DNA of 64,000 nucleotides from Nocardioides phosphati (GCF_014646375.1 NZ_BMNI01000001.1:703949-767948), one strand, 5' to 3'. Shown: positions 33,704-43,553, counted from the first letter of the stretch. Made by a program: numbers and translations. The notes: a model not told the origin generated them from the letters alone.

Positions 33704-35119
33704 ATGTCCGCTGAATCGCACAGCGCCGGAGCAGTCTCCGCTCCGGCGTGGAAGGACAAGAAGCGCTACCTGTGGATGCTCGGACTCGTCATCCCGGTGA
33801 CGCCACTGATCGGTCTGGCGCTGCAGCACGAGACCGGCTGGTCCGGCTGGCTCTGGCTCACGCCGCTGATGTTCTTCGCGGTCATCCCGCTGCTCGACCT
33901 GGTCGCGGGTTACGACGACACCAACCCGCCCGAGGAGATCATCGAGGCACTCGAGAACGACCGCTACTACCGCTGGGTCACCTATCTCTACCTGCCCGTG
34001 CAGTACGCCGGCTTCGTGCTGGCGATGTGGTACCTCGCCACCGCTGACCTGAGCGTCGCCGACCGCATCGGTCTGGCGATCTCGATCGGCGTGGTCGCGG
34101 GGGTCGCGATCAACACCGCGCACGAGCTGGGGCACAAGAAGGAGAGCCACGAGCGCTGGTTCTCGAAGATCGCGCTCGCCCAGTCGTTCTACGGCCACTT
34201 CTACATCGAGCACAACCGGGGTCACCACGTCCGCGTCGCGACCCCGGAGGACCCGGCCTCCAGTCGCATGGGGGAGAGCGTCTACCGGTTCTGGCCGCGC
34301 ACGGTGCTCGGGTCGCTGAGCAGCTCGTGGCACCTCGAGGCGAAGCGCTACCAGCGCAAGGGCACCCATCCGTTCCACCTCGGCAATGACGTCCTCAACG
34401 CCTGGCTGATGACCGTCGTGCTGTGGGGTGCGCTCGTGCTCTGGCTCGGTGTCGGCATCCTCCCGTACCTCATCCTCCAGGGCGTCGTCGGCTTCTCCCT
34501 GCTCGAGGTCGTCAACTACATGGAGCACTACGGCATGCTCCGCCAGAAGGTCGGTACGCCGGAGCGCCAGCGCTACGAGCGGGTTGACCCCAGCCACAGC
34601 TGGAACTCCAACAACATCGCCACCAACGTCCTCCTCTACCACCTGCAGCGCCACTCGGACCACCACGCCAACCCGACCCGTCGTTACCAGACGCTCCGTG
34701 ACTTCCGTGAGGCTCCGGTCCTGCCGACCGGCTACACGGGCATGATCGTGGTGGCGCTCGTCCCGCCCCTCTTCCGCACGCTGATGGACAAGCGGGTCGT
34801 CGCGCACTACGGCGGCGACCTCCGCCTGGCCAACGTGCACCCGGCCAAGCGCGAGAAGCTGATGCGGCGCTACCCCGTTCCCGTCGCCACGGTCGTCGAG
34901 GACCTGCACGAGGACACCTCCGCGCACGCCTTCGCCAACGAGGTGCTCGCGGCACGCTGCCCCGGCTGCGGCTACACCTACGAGGTCGCCGTCGGCAACG
35001 AGCTCGAGGGCTTCGCGGCCGGCACCGCCTGGGCCGACATCCCCGACAGCTGGTGCTGCCCCGACTGCGGCGTACGCGAGAAGGTCGACTTCCTTCCCGT
35101 CGAGACGGCGGGGGTGTGA
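33704..35119 (+). CDS. alkB: Alkane 1-monooxygenase fused to rubredoxin
   Basis: A 471-residue fusion. The membrane di-iron hydroxylase (~1-390) has the AlkB histidine boxes HELGHKKESH, HNRGHH, NYMEHYGM and LQRHSDHHANPTRRYQ. From about residue 418 a rubredoxin domain follows with CPGCGYTYE and CCPDCG, the four iron-ligand cysteines. It hydroxylates terminal carbons of n-alkanes at the membrane, receiving electrons from its own rubredoxin. The ATG at 33704 follows TTGGAGG by seven bases. Ferredoxin and a reductase follow, so the electron chain is complete in this operon. Confidence 0.95.
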   Translation: MSAESHSAGAVSAPAWKDKKRYLWMLGLVIPVTPLIGLALQHETGWSGWLWLTPLMFFAVIPLLDLVAGYDDTNPPEEIIEALENDRYYRWVTYLYLPVQYAGFVLAMWYLATADLSVADRIGLAISIGVVAGVAINTAHELGHKKESHERWFSKIALAQSFYGHFYIEHNRGHHVRVATPEDPASSRMGESVYRFWPRTVLGSLSSSWHLEAKRYQRKGTHPFHLGNDVLNAWLMTVVLWGALVLWLGVGILPYLILQGVVGFSLLEVVNYMEHYGMLRQKVGTPERQRYERVDPSHSWNSNNIATNVLLYHLQRHSDHHANPTRRYQTLRDFREAPVLPTGYTGMIVVALVPPLFRTLMDKRVVAHYGGDLRLANVHPAKREKLMRRYPVPVATVVEDLHEDTSAHAFANEVLAARCPGCGYTYEVAVGNELEGFAAGTAWADIPDSWCCPDCGVREKVDFLPVETAGV

Positions 35120-35123
35120 GGTC

Positions 35124-35315
35124 ATGCGCATCGACGTCGACCGCAGCCGCTGCGAGGGCCTGGGCATGTGCGAGGCCATGGCACACGAGTTCTTCGAGGT
35201 GGGTGACGACGGCTTCGTCGTCGTCCGCGACGACAGCCCCGCGGAGGGCCAGCGGTCCTTCGTCCGAGCGGCCATCGACTCCTGCCCGGTCTCGGCGCTG
35301 TCGTTGAGGGACTGA
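35124..35315 (+). CDS. Ferredoxin, 3Fe-4S type
   Basis: A 63-residue ferredoxin: MRIDVDRSRCEGLGMCEAMA with Cys10 and Cys16, and CPVSALSLRD with the third Cys. The pattern with three cysteines fits the 3Fe-4S ferredoxins that serve P450 and other oxygenases. It lies 4 bp after alkB and 5 bp before the reductase. Since AlkB carries its own rubredoxin, the extra ferredoxin could be an alternative carrier. Confidence 0.9.
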   Translation: MRIDVDRSRCEGLGMCEAMAHEFFEVGDDGFVVVRDDSPAEGQRSFVRAAIDSCPVSALSLRD

Positions 35316-35320
35316 GCGGG

Positions 35321-36541
35321 ATGGGCCTCGTCATCGTCGGCGCCTCCCTGGCTGGGCTGCGTGCGGCCGAGTCGGCCCGGCGCTCCGGCTGGGACGGCGA
35401 CATCACGCTGATCGGCGCGGAGGAGCACCTCCCGTACGACCGCCCGCCGCTGTCGAAGTCCCAGCTCGATCGCGGTACGCCGGATGCCGTCGTCCCCCTG
35501 CGCTCGCGCGCCGAGCTGGACGAGCTGGGGGTGACAACGCTCCTCGGCTCCCCGGCGACGGGGCTCGACACCACGGGCAGGACGGTCCTGGTCGGCGAGA
35601 CCGCAGTCCCGTACGACGCGCTCATCGTCGCCACCGGGGCGACGCCGTTCCAGCTACCTGGTGCGGCCGGGCTCGCCGGAGTCACCGGGCTCCGGACCCA
35701 CGCCGAGGCGGTCGCCGTACGCCGCGCGCTCGACGAGGGCGCGCGCACCGTGGTGATCGGTGCCGGCTTCATCGGCTCGGAGATCGCCTCGGCCGCCCGC
35801 AAGCGCGGGCTGCCGGCGACGATCGTCGAACGACTCGACGTGCCGCTGAGCCGGTCGCTGGGTCCGGAACCGGGGGAGATCTGCGCCGACCTGCACCGTG
35901 CGGCAGGCACCGATCTGCGCCTCGGCGTCGGTGTCTCCGGGCTGGAGAGCGCCGGCGGCAGGGTGACCGGTGTGGTGCTCGACGACGGCACCGCCGTCCC
36001 CGCCGACCTCGTGGTCGTCGGCATCGGCGTCCGGCCAGCGACCGGCTGGCTCGAGGAGAGCCCGGTCGCGCTGCACGACGGCGACCGCGGTGTGCTGTGC
36101 TCAGCCACGCTGGCCACCTCGGTGTCCGGTGCCTGGGCGGCGGGCGACGTCGCACACTTCCCGAACAGCCGGTTCGAGGGCGACCTGATGCGCCTGGAGC
36201 ACTGGACGAACGCCGCGGAGCAGGGAGCGCTCGCGGCCCGCAACGCCGTCGCCGCCCCCGGCGTCGCACCGGAGTTCCTCGACACGATTCCCTACTTCTG
36301 GTCGGACTGGTACGGCCACCGCCTGCAGTTCGTGGGTACGCCGCGTGCCGACCAGGTCGTCACGCTCGGCCCGCGCGGTCCCGGCGCCATCGTCCTCTAC
36401 CGCCGCGGCACCCAGCTCGCCGGCGTGCTGACCATCGACCGCCCCCGGGACATCATGAAGTTCCGTCGGCTGGTCATGGAGCCGGGCAGCTGGGAGGAGG
36501 CCCTCTTCCAGGCCAAGGAGCGCGTCGAGGCAGCGGTCTGA
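35321..36541 (+). CDS. NAD(P)H-dependent rubredoxin/ferredoxin reductase
   Basis: A 406-residue FAD enzyme of the ferredoxin-reductase (BphA4/PdR) type: VIVGASLAGLRAAE for FAD, PYDRPPLSKSQL, the NAD fold VVIGAGFIGSEIASAARKRG, and VSGAWAAGDVAHFPN near the C-terminus. It should pass electrons from NAD(P)H to the rubredoxin domain of AlkB or to the adjacent ferredoxin. Confidence 0.92.
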   Translation: MGLVIVGASLAGLRAAESARRSGWDGDITLIGAEEHLPYDRPPLSKSQLDRGTPDAVVPLRSRAELDELGVTTLLGSPATGLDTTGRTVLVGETAVPYDALIVATGATPFQLPGAAGLAGVTGLRTHAEAVAVRRALDEGARTVVIGAGFIGSEIASAARKRGLPATIVERLDVPLSRSLGPEPGEICADLHRAAGTDLRLGVGVSGLESAGGRVTGVVLDDGTAVPADLVVVGIGVRPATGWLEESPVALHDGDRGVLCSATLATSVSGAWAAGDVAHFPNSRFEGDLMRLEHWTNAAEQGALAARNAVAAPGVAPEFLDTIPYFWSDWYGHRLQFVGTPRADQVVTLGPRGPGAIVLYRRGTQLAGVLTIDRPRDIMKFRRLVMEPGSWEEALFQAKERVEAAV

Positions 36542-36550
36542 CCTCGCCGC

Positions 36551-37789
36551 TCAGGCCTTCGGCGCCAGGAACGCCTCGTGGTAGCGGAGGGCCAGCTCCA
36601 CCTCGGAGCGCCCTGATGCCAGCGGGGTCCCGAGCAGCGCCTCGGCTTGCGTCACGCGGTAGCGGACGGTGTTCTTGTGCACCGTCAGGTGCCGCGCAGC
36701 CGCGTCCACGCTGCCGGTGGTGAGCAGGGCGCGCACCGTCTCGCGGAGCCGGGCGTTGGCCTCGGAGTCCTCGGCAAGCTCGCCGAGCGTCCGCTGCACG
36801 AAGCGGTCTGCACTCGCTCCCGCCGTGGAGATCAGCGAGAGGATCTCGACGTCGGCGAAGAGGGTGATCGGCCGCGCGTTGGGGGAGCGCAGCGAGATGC
36901 GCATCGCTTCCTGTGCCTCGACGTGACTGAGCCGGAAGCCGTCGGTGCCGGGCAGGGCCGTCCCGGCAGCGGCCCGGATGCCGCGTTCACCGAACCAGGC
37001 CGCGCTGGCCAGCAGCGCCTCGCGGTGCGGAGTGCCGGTTGTCGCCAGCCAGCACCACAGGTCGCGGCCGCCGGGGCTGACCAGCAACGGGTTCCGGCTG
37101 CCGACGCTGCGCGCCACCTGCATCGCGGCCTCGCGGAGGTCGCTCACCCGTTCCGGGGTCTCGGCGCGGAGGAGCAGCGCCGTGTTGCGCGACGAGATCG
37201 GGTAGCCCCCGAGCCCCGTCGAGAGCTCGCGCGGGTCCGCGGAGGATCCGGCGGGGGCGTCGAGGATGCTCCGCACCGTCACCAGCGCCTGGGCCGCCGC
37301 GCCCTGGCGCAGCCGGTCCTGCTCCGCCTGGAAGATCTCGACCGAGGCGACGATGGAGGCGTTGAGCCAGTCGCTCGCGCGGTCCCACACGAAGATGAGG
37401 AAGCCGGCCTCGTCGCGGTCCGCACCGCAGAAGGCGCGGGCAGCCACGGTCAGGTAGTCCCAGACCGCCTTCTGGGCCACCCGGTAGGTCTGGAAGAGCT
37501 CGGTGAGCGGGCGGCCGCGCAGCGCCATGTCGGCGGCGAAGACCGCGGCCGCCTCGACCAGTTGGACCTCGCGGGCCGGCTCGCGCAGGCTCGCCAGGAA
37601 GGCCAGCCAGTGCGTGCGTACGCAGAGCTGGAGGCTGTCGGCGAGGATGGCGTCCGCGGCAATCGCCGGAAGCTCCCGCAGCGTCGGCCAGGTGATCCGC
37701 TCGACCCACCTGTCGAGGGCACCGGGCTCGCTCTCCGCGGCGATGAAGTCCGCGATCAGTGTCTTGAGTGCGTCGTCGTCCTTGCCCAT
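36551..37789 (-). CDS. PucR/CdaR-type regulator of the alkane or steroid cluster
   Basis: A 412-residue regulator. The N-terminal ~170 residues are helical (PTLRELPAIAADAILADSLQ). A CdaR GGDEF-like middle follows, then a C-terminal helix-turn-helix (LTTGSVDAAARHLTVHKNTV, RYRVTQAEALLGTPL). The ATG at 37789 follows the last stop before the gene body. It converges on the reductase (9 bp apart) and is divergent from the cholesterol-oxidase-like gene, so it could control alkB, the GMC-Mce operon, or both. Confidence 0.86.
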   Translation of the reverse strand: MGKDDDALKTLIADFIAAESEPGALDRWVERITWPTLRELPAIAADAILADSLQLCVRTHWLAFLASLREPAREVQLVEAAAVFAADMALRGRPLTELFQTYRVAQKAVWDYLTVAARAFCGADRDEAGFLIFVWDRASDWLNASIVASVEIFQAEQDRLRQGAAAQALVTVRSILDAPAGSSADPRELSTGLGGYPISSRNTALLLRAETPERVSDLREAAMQVARSVGSRNPLLVSPGGRDLWCWLATTGTPHREALLASAAWFGERGIRAAAGTALPGTDGFRLSHVEAQEAMRISLRSPNARPITLFADVEILSLISTAGASADRFVQRTLGELAEDSEANARLRETVRALLTTGSVDAAARHLTVHKNTVRYRVTQAEALLGTPLASGRSEVELALRYHEAFLAPKA

Positions 37790-37936
37790 GGCGAGACGGT
37801 AGCGCGTGACGGTTGGTTCATCTGTACAAAACCATGGTGACTCCTTGGTGCTGCAGGCCGAGAGGTAGCCCTCCGCATTGTGAAAACGTCCTGTCCTGTT
37901 GTGGCAGCGGCCACACGGAGCAGGAAGAAGGTCACC

Positions 37937-39697
37937 ATGGATGCAGCGCCTGTCGACTACGACGTCCTGGTGGTCGGGTCCGGCTTCGGTGGTTCCGTGA
38001 CCGCCCTCCGGCTGACCGAGAAGGGCTATCGCGTCGGGGTGCTCGAGGCCGGGCGCCGGTTCGCCGACGACGAGTTCGCGACGACCAACTGGGACGTCCG
38101 GAAGTTCTACTGGGCACCGCGCCTGGGCTGCTACGGCATCCAGCGGATCCGGGTGCTGAAGAACGTCGTCGTCCTCGCGGGCGCCGGGGTCGGCGGCGGC
38201 TCGTTGGTCTACGCCAACACGCTCTACGAACCGCAGACCGACGCCTTCTACAACGACCGACAGTGGGTCGGGATCACCGACTGGAGGCAGGAGCTCGCGC
38301 CGTACTACGACCAGGCGAAGCGGATGCTCGGCGTCACTCTCAACCCGACCACGACCGCTGCTGACGAGGTGCTGCAGAAGGTCGCGACGAAGATGGGCGT
38401 GGAGGAGAGCTACCACGCCGCCCCGGTCGGGGTCTTCTTCGGCCGCGACGGCCAGAAGGAGCCGGGCGCCCTCGTCGAGGACCCCTTCTTCGGCGGAGCC
38501 GGACCGGCCCGCAACGGCTGCCTCGAGTGCGGTGAGTGCATGGTCGGGTGCCGGCACAACGCGAAGAACACCCTGGTCAAGAACTATCTCCACCTCGCCG
38601 AGAAAGCGGGCGCCGAGGTGCTCCCGCTGACCACCGTCACCGACGTCGCACCCCGTCCGGAGGGCGGGTACGCCGTGCAGGTCACCGCTACCGGCAAGCG
38701 CGGCGCCCGGCACCGGCGTACGGTCACGGCCGACCAGGTCGTCCTCGCCGCCGGCACCTGGGGCACCCAGGAGCTGCTGCACCGGATGAAGCGCTCCGGA
38801 TCCCTGCCGCACCTCTCCGACCGGCTGGGCCACCTGACCCGCACCAACTCGGAGTCGATCTGCAGCGCCAGCCTCAAGCTGAGCAAGCGGAAGGACGCCG
38901 ACTTCCACCACGGCGTCGCGATCACCTCCTCGATCCACCCTGACGAGCGGACCCACATCGAGCCGGTCCGCTACGGGCAGGGGTCGAACTCGATGTCGTT
39001 CCTGCAGACCGTCATGACCGACGGCGGCGGCCGACTCCCGCGCCCCCTGCGCTGGCTGCTCGCCGTGCTGCGCCACCCCCTCAACTTCCTCGCGCTCTAC
39101 CTCGGCATCAAGGACTGGTCGAACCGGACGATCATCGCGCTCGTCATGCAGACGCACGACAACTCGATCACCGTGTTCGGCAAGCGCACCTGGCGCGGCC
39201 GGTTCAAGCTCTCCTCCCGTCAGGGCCACGGCGAGCCGAACCCGACCTGGATCCCGGCGGCCAACGAGGCCACCCGACTGATGGCCGCGGAGATCGGGGG
39301 AGCGGCCTACGGCAGCACCGGCGAGATCTTCGACATCCCGATGACCGCGCACTTCCTCGGCGGTGCGGTGATCGGGCGTACGCCGGAGGACGGCGTGATC
39401 GACGCCTACCACCGCGTCTTCGGACACCCCGGTCTCCACGTCGTCGACGGCGCCGCGATCTCCGCGAACATCGGCGTCAACCCGTCGCTGACGATCACCG
39501 CCCAAGCCGAGCGCGCGATGGCCCTGTGGCCCAACCGCGGCGAGGCCGACCAGCGACCCGCCCCCGGCTCGGCGTACGAACAGGTCTCCGCCGTGGCTCC
39601 GCGCGGGCCCGTCGTGCCGCCCACCGCGCCGGCGGCCCTGCGCCTGCCGATCGTCTCTGTCAGCAGCGGCGGAGCCGACCGGGCGAACCCCGCGTGA
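37937..39697 (+). CDS. GMC oxidoreductase, cholesterol oxidase ChoD-like
   Basis: A 586-residue flavoenzyme. The FAD motif is VVGSGFGGSVTALRLTEKGY; AGAGVGGGSLVYANTLY and NGCLECGECMVGCRHNAKNT (a cysteine-rich segment) are marks of the mycobacterial ChoD group; the C-terminal block is FLGGAVIGRTPEDGVID and VVDGAAISANIGVNPSLTI. ChoD-like enzymes are thought to oxidise 3-hydroxysteroids or related alcohols. The ATG at 37937 sits after AGAAGG. Its stop overlaps the GTG of yrbEA, so it is the first gene of the Mce operon. Confidence 0.85.
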   Translation: MDAAPVDYDVLVVGSGFGGSVTALRLTEKGYRVGVLEAGRRFADDEFATTNWDVRKFYWAPRLGCYGIQRIRVLKNVVVLAGAGVGGGSLVYANTLYEPQTDAFYNDRQWVGITDWRQELAPYYDQAKRMLGVTLNPTTTAADEVLQKVATKMGVEESYHAAPVGVFFGRDGQKEPGALVEDPFFGGAGPARNGCLECGECMVGCRHNAKNTLVKNYLHLAEKAGAEVLPLTTVTDVAPRPEGGYAVQVTATGKRGARHRRTVTADQVVLAAGTWGTQELLHRMKRSGSLPHLSDRLGHLTRTNSESICSASLKLSKRKDADFHHGVAITSSIHPDERTHIEPVRYGQGSNSMSFLQTVMTDGGGRLPRPLRWLLAVLRHPLNFLALYLGIKDWSNRTIIALVMQTHDNSITVFGKRTWRGRFKLSSRQGHGEPNPTWIPAANEATRLMAAEIGGAAYGSTGEIFDIPMTAHFLGGAVIGRTPEDGVIDAYHRVFGHPGLHVVDGAAISANIGVNPSLTITAQAERAMALWPNRGEADQRPAPGSAYEQVSAVAPRGPVVPPTAPAALRLPIVSVSSGGADRANPA

Positions 39698-40542
39698 GCA
39701 CCACGACCGAGAACACCGACAAGGCCCTGACCGGCATGACTCCGGAGAGCCGGAAGGTGGCACGCGAGGCGCTGGAGAGCAGCGTGCCTTTCGTGGCGCT
39801 CACGGCGATCGGCGGCTTCTACGCCTTCGTCGTCGACACGTTCCGCAAGATGTTCACCACGCGGTTCCGCTTCCGTGAGTTCGTCTCGCAGACCTGGTTC
39901 GTGATCACGGTGTCCTTCGGACCCGCACTGCTGGTCGCGATCCCGTTCTGCGTGATCATCATCTTCCAGGTCAACCAGCTGCTCATCCAGATCGGCGCGG
40001 TCGACCTCGCCGGCGCCGGTGCCGCGGTCGCTGTCGTCCGTGAGATCGGCCCCATCGTCAGCGTGCTCGTCGTGGCCGGCGCCGGAGCGACAGCAATCTG
40101 CGCCGACCTGGGCTCGCGCACGATCCGCGAGGAGATCGATGCCATGAAGACACTCGGCATCGACCCGATCCAGCGGCTCGTGGTGCCCCGCGTCGTCGCC
40201 TCGACGCTGGTCGGTGTCGCGCTCAACGGCATGGTGACGGTCGTCGGACTGGTCGGCGGCTACTTCTTCTCCGTGGTGCTGCAGCACGCCACGCCGGGGC
40301 TCTACGTCTCCAACCTCACGCTGCTCGTCGGGCTTCCCGACTTCCTCGCCTCCGAGCTCAAGGCCGGCATCTTCGGCATGCTCGCCGGCCTCACCGCCTG
40401 CTACCTGGGGCTCCACGCGAAGGGCGGCCCGAAGGGCGTCGGCGACGCCGTGAACCAGACGGTCGTCTTCGCCTTCATGCTCCTCTTCGCGGCCAACAGC
40501 GTCATCTCCACGATCTTCCTCAACATCAAGCTGGGGGCCTGA
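39694..40542 (+). CDS. Mce-system permease YrbEA (MlaE family)
   Basis: A 282-residue permease with about five membrane helices and the MlaE core (EIGPIVSVLVVAGAGATAIC, ADLGSRTIREEIDAMKTLGI, and RLVVPRVVAS). The GTG start overlaps the ChoD-like stop (GTGA). With YrbEB it forms the membrane channel of a lipid importer; the ATPase MceG is not in this window. Confidence 0.93.
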   Translation: MSTTTENTDKALTGMTPESRKVAREALESSVPFVALTAIGGFYAFVVDTFRKMFTTRFRFREFVSQTWFVITVSFGPALLVAIPFCVIIIFQVNQLLIQIGAVDLAGAGAAVAVVREIGPIVSVLVVAGAGATAICADLGSRTIREEIDAMKTLGIDPIQRLVVPRVVASTLVGVALNGMVTVVGLVGGYFFSVVLQHATPGLYVSNLTLLVGLPDFLASELKAGIFGMLAGLTACYLGLHAKGGPKGVGDAVNQTVVFAFMLLFAANSVISTIFLNIKLGA

Positions 40543-40543
40543 C

Positions 40544-41350
40544 ATGGCTGTGCATCCCACCGGATGGGTCCGCGAGCTCGGCAAGCAGCTCGGCTTCCAC
40601 CTGGAGGCGTTCGGCCACTTCCCGCGAACGCTCCACCGCTACCGCGGCGAGATCGTCCGCCTGCTCGCAGAGGTCAGCCTCGGATCCGGGGCACTCGCGA
40701 TGATCGGCGGCACCGTCCTGGTCATCGGCTTCCTCACCGCGGCCTCGGGCATCGAGGTGGGCCTGCAGGCCTACACCTCCTTCGACAACATCGGCGTCGG
40801 TGCGCTGTCCGGCTTCTTCTCGGCGTACTTCAACACCCGTGAGGTTGCGCCGATCATCGCGGGCATTGCCCTCACCGCGACCGTCGGCGCGGGCTTCACC
40901 GCCCAGATCGGGGCCATGCGGGTGAGCGAGGAGATCGACGCGCTCGAGGTGATGGCGGTCCACCCGGTGCCGTTCCTGGTGACCACACGGATCATCGCCG
41001 GCCTGATCGCGGTCGTGCCGCTCTTCTGCATCGCGGTGATCATGTGCTGGCTGGCGACACGGATGGTCGTCACGGTCGGCTACGACCAGCCACCGGGCAA
41101 CTACCAGCACTACTTCGACACCTTCCTGATCCCCGGCGACCTCTTCCTGGCGATGGTGAAGGTCCTCGTGATGGCGCTCGTCGTCGTGTCGGTCTGCTGC
41201 TACCACGGCTTCCAGGCCAGCGGCGGCCCCGCCGGCGTGGGCAAGGCCGTCGGTGCCGCCGTGCGGACCGCCCTCATCGCCACCATGTTCGTCGACCTGA
41301 TCTTCGGCATCGCCATCTGGGGCGGTCCGTCGGTCCACATCTCCGGGTGA
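40544..41350 (+). CDS. Mce-system permease YrbEB (MlaE family)
   Basis: A 268-residue partner of YrbEA with EVAPIIAGIALTATVGAGFT, AQIGAMRVSEEIDALEVMAV and TRIIAGLIAVVPLF. It begins one base after YrbEA ends. Confidence 0.93.
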   Translation: MAVHPTGWVRELGKQLGFHLEAFGHFPRTLHRYRGEIVRLLAEVSLGSGALAMIGGTVLVIGFLTAASGIEVGLQAYTSFDNIGVGALSGFFSAYFNTREVAPIIAGIALTATVGAGFTAQIGAMRVSEEIDALEVMAVHPVPFLVTTRIIAGLIAVVPLFCIAVIMCWLATRMVVTVGYDQPPGNYQHYFDTFLIPGDLFLAMVKVLVMALVVVSVCCYHGFQASGGPAGVGKAVGAAVRTALIATMFVDLIFGIAIWGGPSVHISG

Positions 41351-42525
41351 GCACCATGAATCCCGTCGCCGACCGTCAGCTCCGCCTCGGCCTGGCCTTC
41401 CTCCTCCTGCTGGGGGCGGTGGTCACTGCCGCCGTCCTGCAGTACCGCGGTGCCTTCCGCTCGACGATCCCCGTGACGGTGCAGGCCGACCGCGCCGGCC
41501 TGACCATGGACGTGAGTGCCCCGGTCAAGTTCCGTGGCGTGCAGGTCGGGCGGGTCCGGTCGATCAGCGCCCACGATGGGAAGGTCGACATCGGCCTCGC
41601 GATCGACAAGGACGCGGTCAAGGACGTGCCGGGCGGCCTCACCGCCCAGCTCGTGCCGCCCACGGCCTTCGGCGCTCGCTACGTCCAGCTGACGGCGAAC
41701 GGCCACGGCTCGGGTCCGATCGCGCCCGACCAGCAGATCTCCGCCGACCACGTGACGGTCGAGGTGGACGAGGCGTTCACCCACCTGACCGACGTGCTCG
41801 ACGCCGCGCGACCCAGCGACGTCAACAACGCGCTCGCCGCCGTGGCCGGTGCGGTCGACCAGCGCGGTCGGCGGATCGGCAGCCTGATCGACCGGTCCGA
41901 CCGCTACCTCCGGCTGCTGCACCCCTCGCTGGAGACCCTCGCCTCCGACGTACGCCGCAGCGACGACGTCGTGACCGGCTACGACCAGGCGATGCCGGAC
42001 CTCCTGCGCACCTTCGGCAACGTGACGAAGACCAGTGACACCCTCGTTGCCCGTCACGAGCGGCTGCGCGCGACCGCACGTGCGCTCAGCGCCTTCAGCA
42101 ACGACACGCGCGGCCTCGTCCTCGCCGCCGAGGCCGGGTTGGGCTCGACGCTGGCCATGCTCGCCCCTGTCACGGCGCTGCTCGAGCGCTACGCACCGGA
42201 GCTGCCCTGCCTGGTCGGCGGTCTCGCCGGTGCCAACGGACTCGCCGAGAAGGCGGTCGGCGGCACCAACCCGGGGGTCACCACGATCACCCGGATCGCA
42301 CCCGGAGCGGAGCCCTACCGCTACCCCAGGAACCTGCCGGTCGTTGGCGACCACCGCGGCCCGGGCTGCTACGGCCTGCCGTACGTCGACCCGGCCGAGG
42401 CCCGCCAGCCCAGCCCGACGTTCGTCTCGGGGGCCAACCCGCATGCCGGGCCGGGGACGACCCCGCAGCAAGACGTGTCCACCACGCTCTTCGGAGCTCT
42501 CGCAGGACTGGTGACCGGACGATGA
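41347..42525 (+). CDS. Mce family protein MceA
   Basis: A 392-residue protein with one N-terminal membrane anchor (LGLAFLLLLGAVVTAAVL) and the Mce/MlaD domain (~40-120: VKFRGVQVGRVRSISAHDGK, ARYVQLTA), then a long helical region. The Pro/Gly-rich C-terminus lacks the RGD motif of mycobacterial Mce1A. The GTG at 41347 overlaps the yrbEB stop; ATG 41356 is a possible start. The protein should form part of the hetero-hexameric tunnel for lipid transfer. Confidence 0.92.
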   Translation: MSTMNPVADRQLRLGLAFLLLLGAVVTAAVLQYRGAFRSTIPVTVQADRAGLTMDVSAPVKFRGVQVGRVRSISAHDGKVDIGLAIDKDAVKDVPGGLTAQLVPPTAFGARYVQLTANGHGSGPIAPDQQISADHVTVEVDEAFTHLTDVLDAARPSDVNNALAAVAGAVDQRGRRIGSLIDRSDRYLRLLHPSLETLASDVRRSDDVVTGYDQAMPDLLRTFGNVTKTSDTLVARHERLRATARALSAFSNDTRGLVLAAEAGLGSTLAMLAPVTALLERYAPELPCLVGGLAGANGLAEKAVGGTNPGVTTITRIAPGAEPYRYPRNLPVVGDHRGPGCYGLPYVDPAEARQPSPTFVSGANPHAGPGTTPQQDVSTTLFGALAGLVTGR

Positions 42526-43553
42526 GCGTGCGGAAGGCAGAGGCCCGCGACCTGACCAAGCTCTCCCTCTTCCTGGCCTTCGCGGTCTTCGTCACCGTCT
42601 GGCTGGCGGCGGTCACGGGCGACATGCAGTCGGGGGAGAAGGCCGACTACCACGCCAGGTTCGCCGACGTCTCCGGCCTCCAGGCTGGCGACCAGGTCCG
42701 TGTCGCCGGCGTCTCGGTCGGCCGCGTCACCGACATCAAGGTCCAGAAGGACGCCAGCGTGCTGGTCGGGTTCGACGTCGACACCAGCCTGCACCTGAGC
42801 CGCGCCACCACCGCGGCCGTCCGCTACCGCAACCTGATCGGCGATCGGATCCTCGAGCTCGACCGCGGCTCCTCCTCGGCTGCGGAGCTGCCCCCGGGCG
42901 GCACGATCGCCCTGGCCCGCACCGCGCCAGCGGTCGACCTCGACGCTCTGCTCAACGGCTTCAAGCCGCTCTTCGCAGGTCTTGATCCCACCCAGGTCAA
43001 CCAGCTCTCGGGCCAGCTCGTCGACGTCCTCCAGGGCCAGCGCAGTGCCGTGGACCATCTGGTCTCCTCGGTCGGCTCCTTCACCTCCACGCTGGGGGAT
43101 CGCTCGGTGCTGATCACGCAGGTGGTGGGCAACCTCAACGCGGTGCTCGGTGAGGTCGCGGACCGCAAGGACGGCCTCGGTCACCTGACCACCGAGCTCA
43201 GCGAGCTCGTGGACGGGCTTGACCGCCAGGACACCCAGGTCCTCGACGCGGCGGGCCAAATCAACCAGATGGCGCGTTCCGGCGCCGACCTCCTGGCCCG
43301 CTCGCGCGGCGACCTGACGCCGACCCTGGAGGGCCTGCGCGCCTCCGCCCGCGGCCTCGACCAGCACTCCTCGGCGCTCCAGGCGCTCCTCACCCAATGG
43401 CCGAAGCACTACGCGAAGATCCAGGACTCCGCCTCCTACGGCGCGTTCTTCAACTTCTTCCTGTGCGGGATCCGGCTCCAGTTCAGCAACGACAGGGGGG
43501 CGCCCGCCTCCACGCCGTACATCCGCAGCGAGGCAGCGAGGTGCCAGCGATGA
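42522..43553 (+). CDS. Mce family protein MceB
   Basis: A 343-residue protein with an N-terminal anchor (LFLAFAVFVTVWLAAVTG), the Mce/MlaD domain (VSGLQAGDQVRVAGVSVGRV) and the C-terminal block FFNFFLCGIRLQF typical of MceB. It is joined to mceA and mceC by 4-bp overlaps. Confidence 0.93.
   Translation: MSVRKAEARDLTKLSLFLAFAVFVTVWLAAVTGDMQSGEKADYHARFADVSGLQAGDQVRVAGVSVGRVTDIKVQKDASVLVGFDVDTSLHLSRATTAAVRYRNLIGDRILELDRGSSSAAELPPGGTIALARTAPAVDLDALLNGFKPLFAGLDPTQVNQLSGQLVDVLQGQRSAVDHLVSSVGSFTSTLGDRSVLITQVVGNLNAVLGEVADRKDGLGHLTTELSELVDGLDRQDTQVLDAAGQINQMARSGADLLARSRGDLTPTLEGLRASARGLDQHSSALQALLTQWPKHYAKIQDSASYGAFFNFFLCGIRLQFSNDRGAPASTPYIRSEAARCQR

Noticed and set aside
37790..39763. Extension of the PucR-type regulator frame to over 1,000 residues
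   Set aside because: The extension runs antisense through the ChoD-like gene; homology starts at the ATG at 37789.
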